6,090 nucleotides of DNA from GCA-003244245 sp036494005 (GTDB lineage Bacteria > Actinomycetota > Actinomycetes > Mycobacteriales > Pseudonocardiaceae), in the NCBI GenBank assembly GCA_036494005.1, contig DASXOV010000193.1:1-6090 (forward strand). Direction: 5' to 3'. Position 1 is the first letter of the stretch. Each line of letters starts with the position of its first letter. This document shows, one piece after another, positions 5,578 through 6,090 of the stretch. The position numbers and the translations under genes were made by a program. The notes under the pieces were generated by a model. The model worked only from the letters and a program-made list of their open reading frames with translations. It searched no databases and was not told the origin of the DNA.

Positions 5578-5861
5578 GCGACTCGGCGGGCGACTCGGCG
5601 GGCGACCCGGCGGAGCCCGGGCAGACCGAGGAGGCGACCCCGGAGCAGCGGCGCGCGCTGTTCCGGGTGGTCCGGGGCGAACCGGACGACATCGAGGTGG
5701 CCGCGCTCGCCGTGGTGCTGGCGGCGGCCGCATCGGCGGGTTCGGCGGCCGAGTCGGGCGGCACCCGGCGCATCAGCGTGTGGACGGAGCGCCAGTCGAT
5801 GCTGCGCCAGCAGCTGCACCCGGGCCCCGGCGCCTGGCGGAACTCCACCCTGCCGCGCTGA
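5574..5861 (+). CDS. accE: Acyl-CoA carboxylase epsilon subunit (AccE/PccE)
   Basis: A 95-residue small subunit found only in actinobacterial acyl-CoA carboxylases, where it binds the alpha-beta complex and raises its activity. Residues 1-21 are acidic and repetitive (SDSAGDSAGDPAEPG), then comes the family core FRVVRGEPDDIEVAALAVVLAA (about 29-50), an Ala/Gly/Ser linker, and a C-terminal ISVWTERQSMLRQQLHPGPGAW resembling the family's usual end. The start GTG 5574 overlaps the accD5 stop as GTGA with no real ribosome binding site, so translation is probably coupled, suiting a subunit needed in proportion. The repetitive N-terminus comes from a 12-bp DNA repeat; M. tuberculosis AccE5 also has a repeat-bearing N-terminus, though of different sequence. 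Assignment rests on the core motif plus position directly behind accD5. Confidence 0.93.
   Translation: MSDSAGDSAGDPAEPGQTEEATPEQRRALFRVVRGEPDDIEVAALAVVLAAAASAGSAAESGGTRRISVWTERQSMLRQQLHPGPGAWRNSTLPR
5578..5613 (+). repeat. Three-copy 12-bp tandem repeat in the accE 5' end
   Basis: GCGACTCGGCGG at 5578-5589 and 5590-5601 is identical, and 5602-5613 differs by one base (T to C). Each unit is four codons, so copy number can change without shifting the frame; the protein reads SDSAGDSAGDPA. Confidence 0.9.
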
Positions 5862-5903
5862 CCCACACGGGATCCGGGCTCACCGAGAGCTACCCCGGCC
5901 CCC

Positions 5904-5971
5904 TGTTACCGAGCTGCACAGGAGGCAGGCTCAGCGCGCCGAAAACCTGCCGGTTGTGCAGCTCGGTAACA
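5904..5971 (+). terminator. Long hairpin after accE, probable acc operon terminator
   Basis: TGTTACCGAGCTGCACA (5904-5920) is the exact reverse complement of TGTGCAGCTCGGTAACA (5955-5971), a 17-bp perfect stem. Inside it, GGCAGG (5924-5929) pairs with CCTGCC (5946-5951) beyond a short internal loop, leaving a 16-base apical loop. It starts 43 bases after the accE stop. This is longer than a typical terminator and lacks a T-tract. A mobile repeat element used as terminator is an alternative. Confidence 0.65.
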
Positions 5972-6066
5972 ACAGAGCGGTTTCGCCGAGATCGACCGGA
6001 GGGTCGCCTCGGCCATGATCGAACAGCCCTCACGTCGATCTCGACGGCGGGCGACCGGCGCTGTTG
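5970..6066. repeat. Extended imperfect inverted repeat, possible structured RNA or element
   Basis: Outer arms CAACAG (5970-5975) and CTGTTG (6061-6066) enclose GGT/ACC (5979-5981 with 6054-6056). Further in, CGCCGAGATCGAC (5984-5996) pairs with 6034-6049, perfect except for a three-base bulge CGA at 6042-6044. Innermost, GAGGG (5999-6003) pairs with CCCTC (6027-6031). No open frame worth calling runs through it. It could be a structured leader of a downstream gene, a second terminator, or part of a short repeat element. Confidence 0.5.
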
Positions 6067-6080
6067 CGTATTCCTACGCA
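6065..6080. repeat. Short palindrome TGCGTA-TTCC-TACGCA near window end
   Basis: A perfect six-base inverted repeat around TTCC. It could be a regulator site or small hairpin. What follows is cut off by the window edge; comparison with M. tuberculosis would predict a maf-like gene beyond, but no coding start is visible here. Confidence 0.5.
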
Positions 6081-6090
6081 GAGCAAAGCG

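Noticed and set aside
3829..5733. 634-codon open frame on the minus strand opposite accD5 and accE
   Set aside because: It is antisense to two well-recognised genes, is low-complexity in composition, and has no family motif. Long antisense frames are a by-product of high GC3.
5874..5898. Weak inverted repeat CCGG-GCTC / GAGC-CCGG just after accE
   Set aside because: Two four-base stems with an uneven four-base bulge; too weak to call beside the strong hairpin that follows.
1..6090. CRISPR array, tRNA or rRNA genes, transposase, toxin-antitoxin or phage genes
   Set aside because: No spaced repeats, no cloverleaf or rRNA motifs, and no transposase, integrase or defence-family motifs seen on either strand.

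Overview
This window looks like chromosomal DNA of a high-GC actinobacterium. Coding regions prefer G or C at third positions, GTG starts are frequent, and the order PH-domain membrane protein - birA - accD5 - accE matches the Mycobacterium tuberculosis block Rv3278c-Rv3279c-Rv3280-Rv3281 as I remember it. A filamentous or Pseudonocardiaceae-like relative is plausible, but the sequence alone does not settle the genus.

Layout, left to right. A MarR-family regulator (15-476, +) is followed by a 241-base gap that may hold a small 33-codon gene, then a beta-carbonic anhydrase of the Rv1284 type (718-1206, +). A 14-bp perfect hairpin (1221-1251) separates it from the convergent HMG-CoA lyase gene (1254-2195, -). 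The lyase gene lies one base downstream of a small membrane PH-domain gene (2197-2703, -). A less GC-rich gap of 246 bases separates that pair from birA (2950-3804, -), which encodes biotin protein ligase. birA is divergent from accD5 (3913-5577, +), the carboxyltransferase subunit of an acyl-CoA carboxylase. Its stop overlaps the start of accE (5574-5861, +), the small epsilon subunit. The last 229 bases carry no convincing gene but three successive inverted repeats, the first a very long hairpin likely to end acc transcription.

The genes share a theme. BirA would attach biotin to the carboxylase alpha subunit, which is not in this window. AccD and AccE would complete an enzyme making methylmalonyl-CoA or malonyl-CoA from acyl-CoA and bicarbonate. 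Carbonic anhydrase supplies bicarbonate, and HMG-CoA lyase finishes leucine breakdown, a pathway that also uses a biotin carboxylase. That functional link is inference.

The window is mostly ordinary core metabolism and I see no new multi-gene system. The points most worth a second look are the palindrome-rich tail (5904-6080), the paired leaderless-looking starts of birA and accD5, the tight PH/HMG-CoA lyase coupling, and the small ORF ahead of the carbonic anhydrase.
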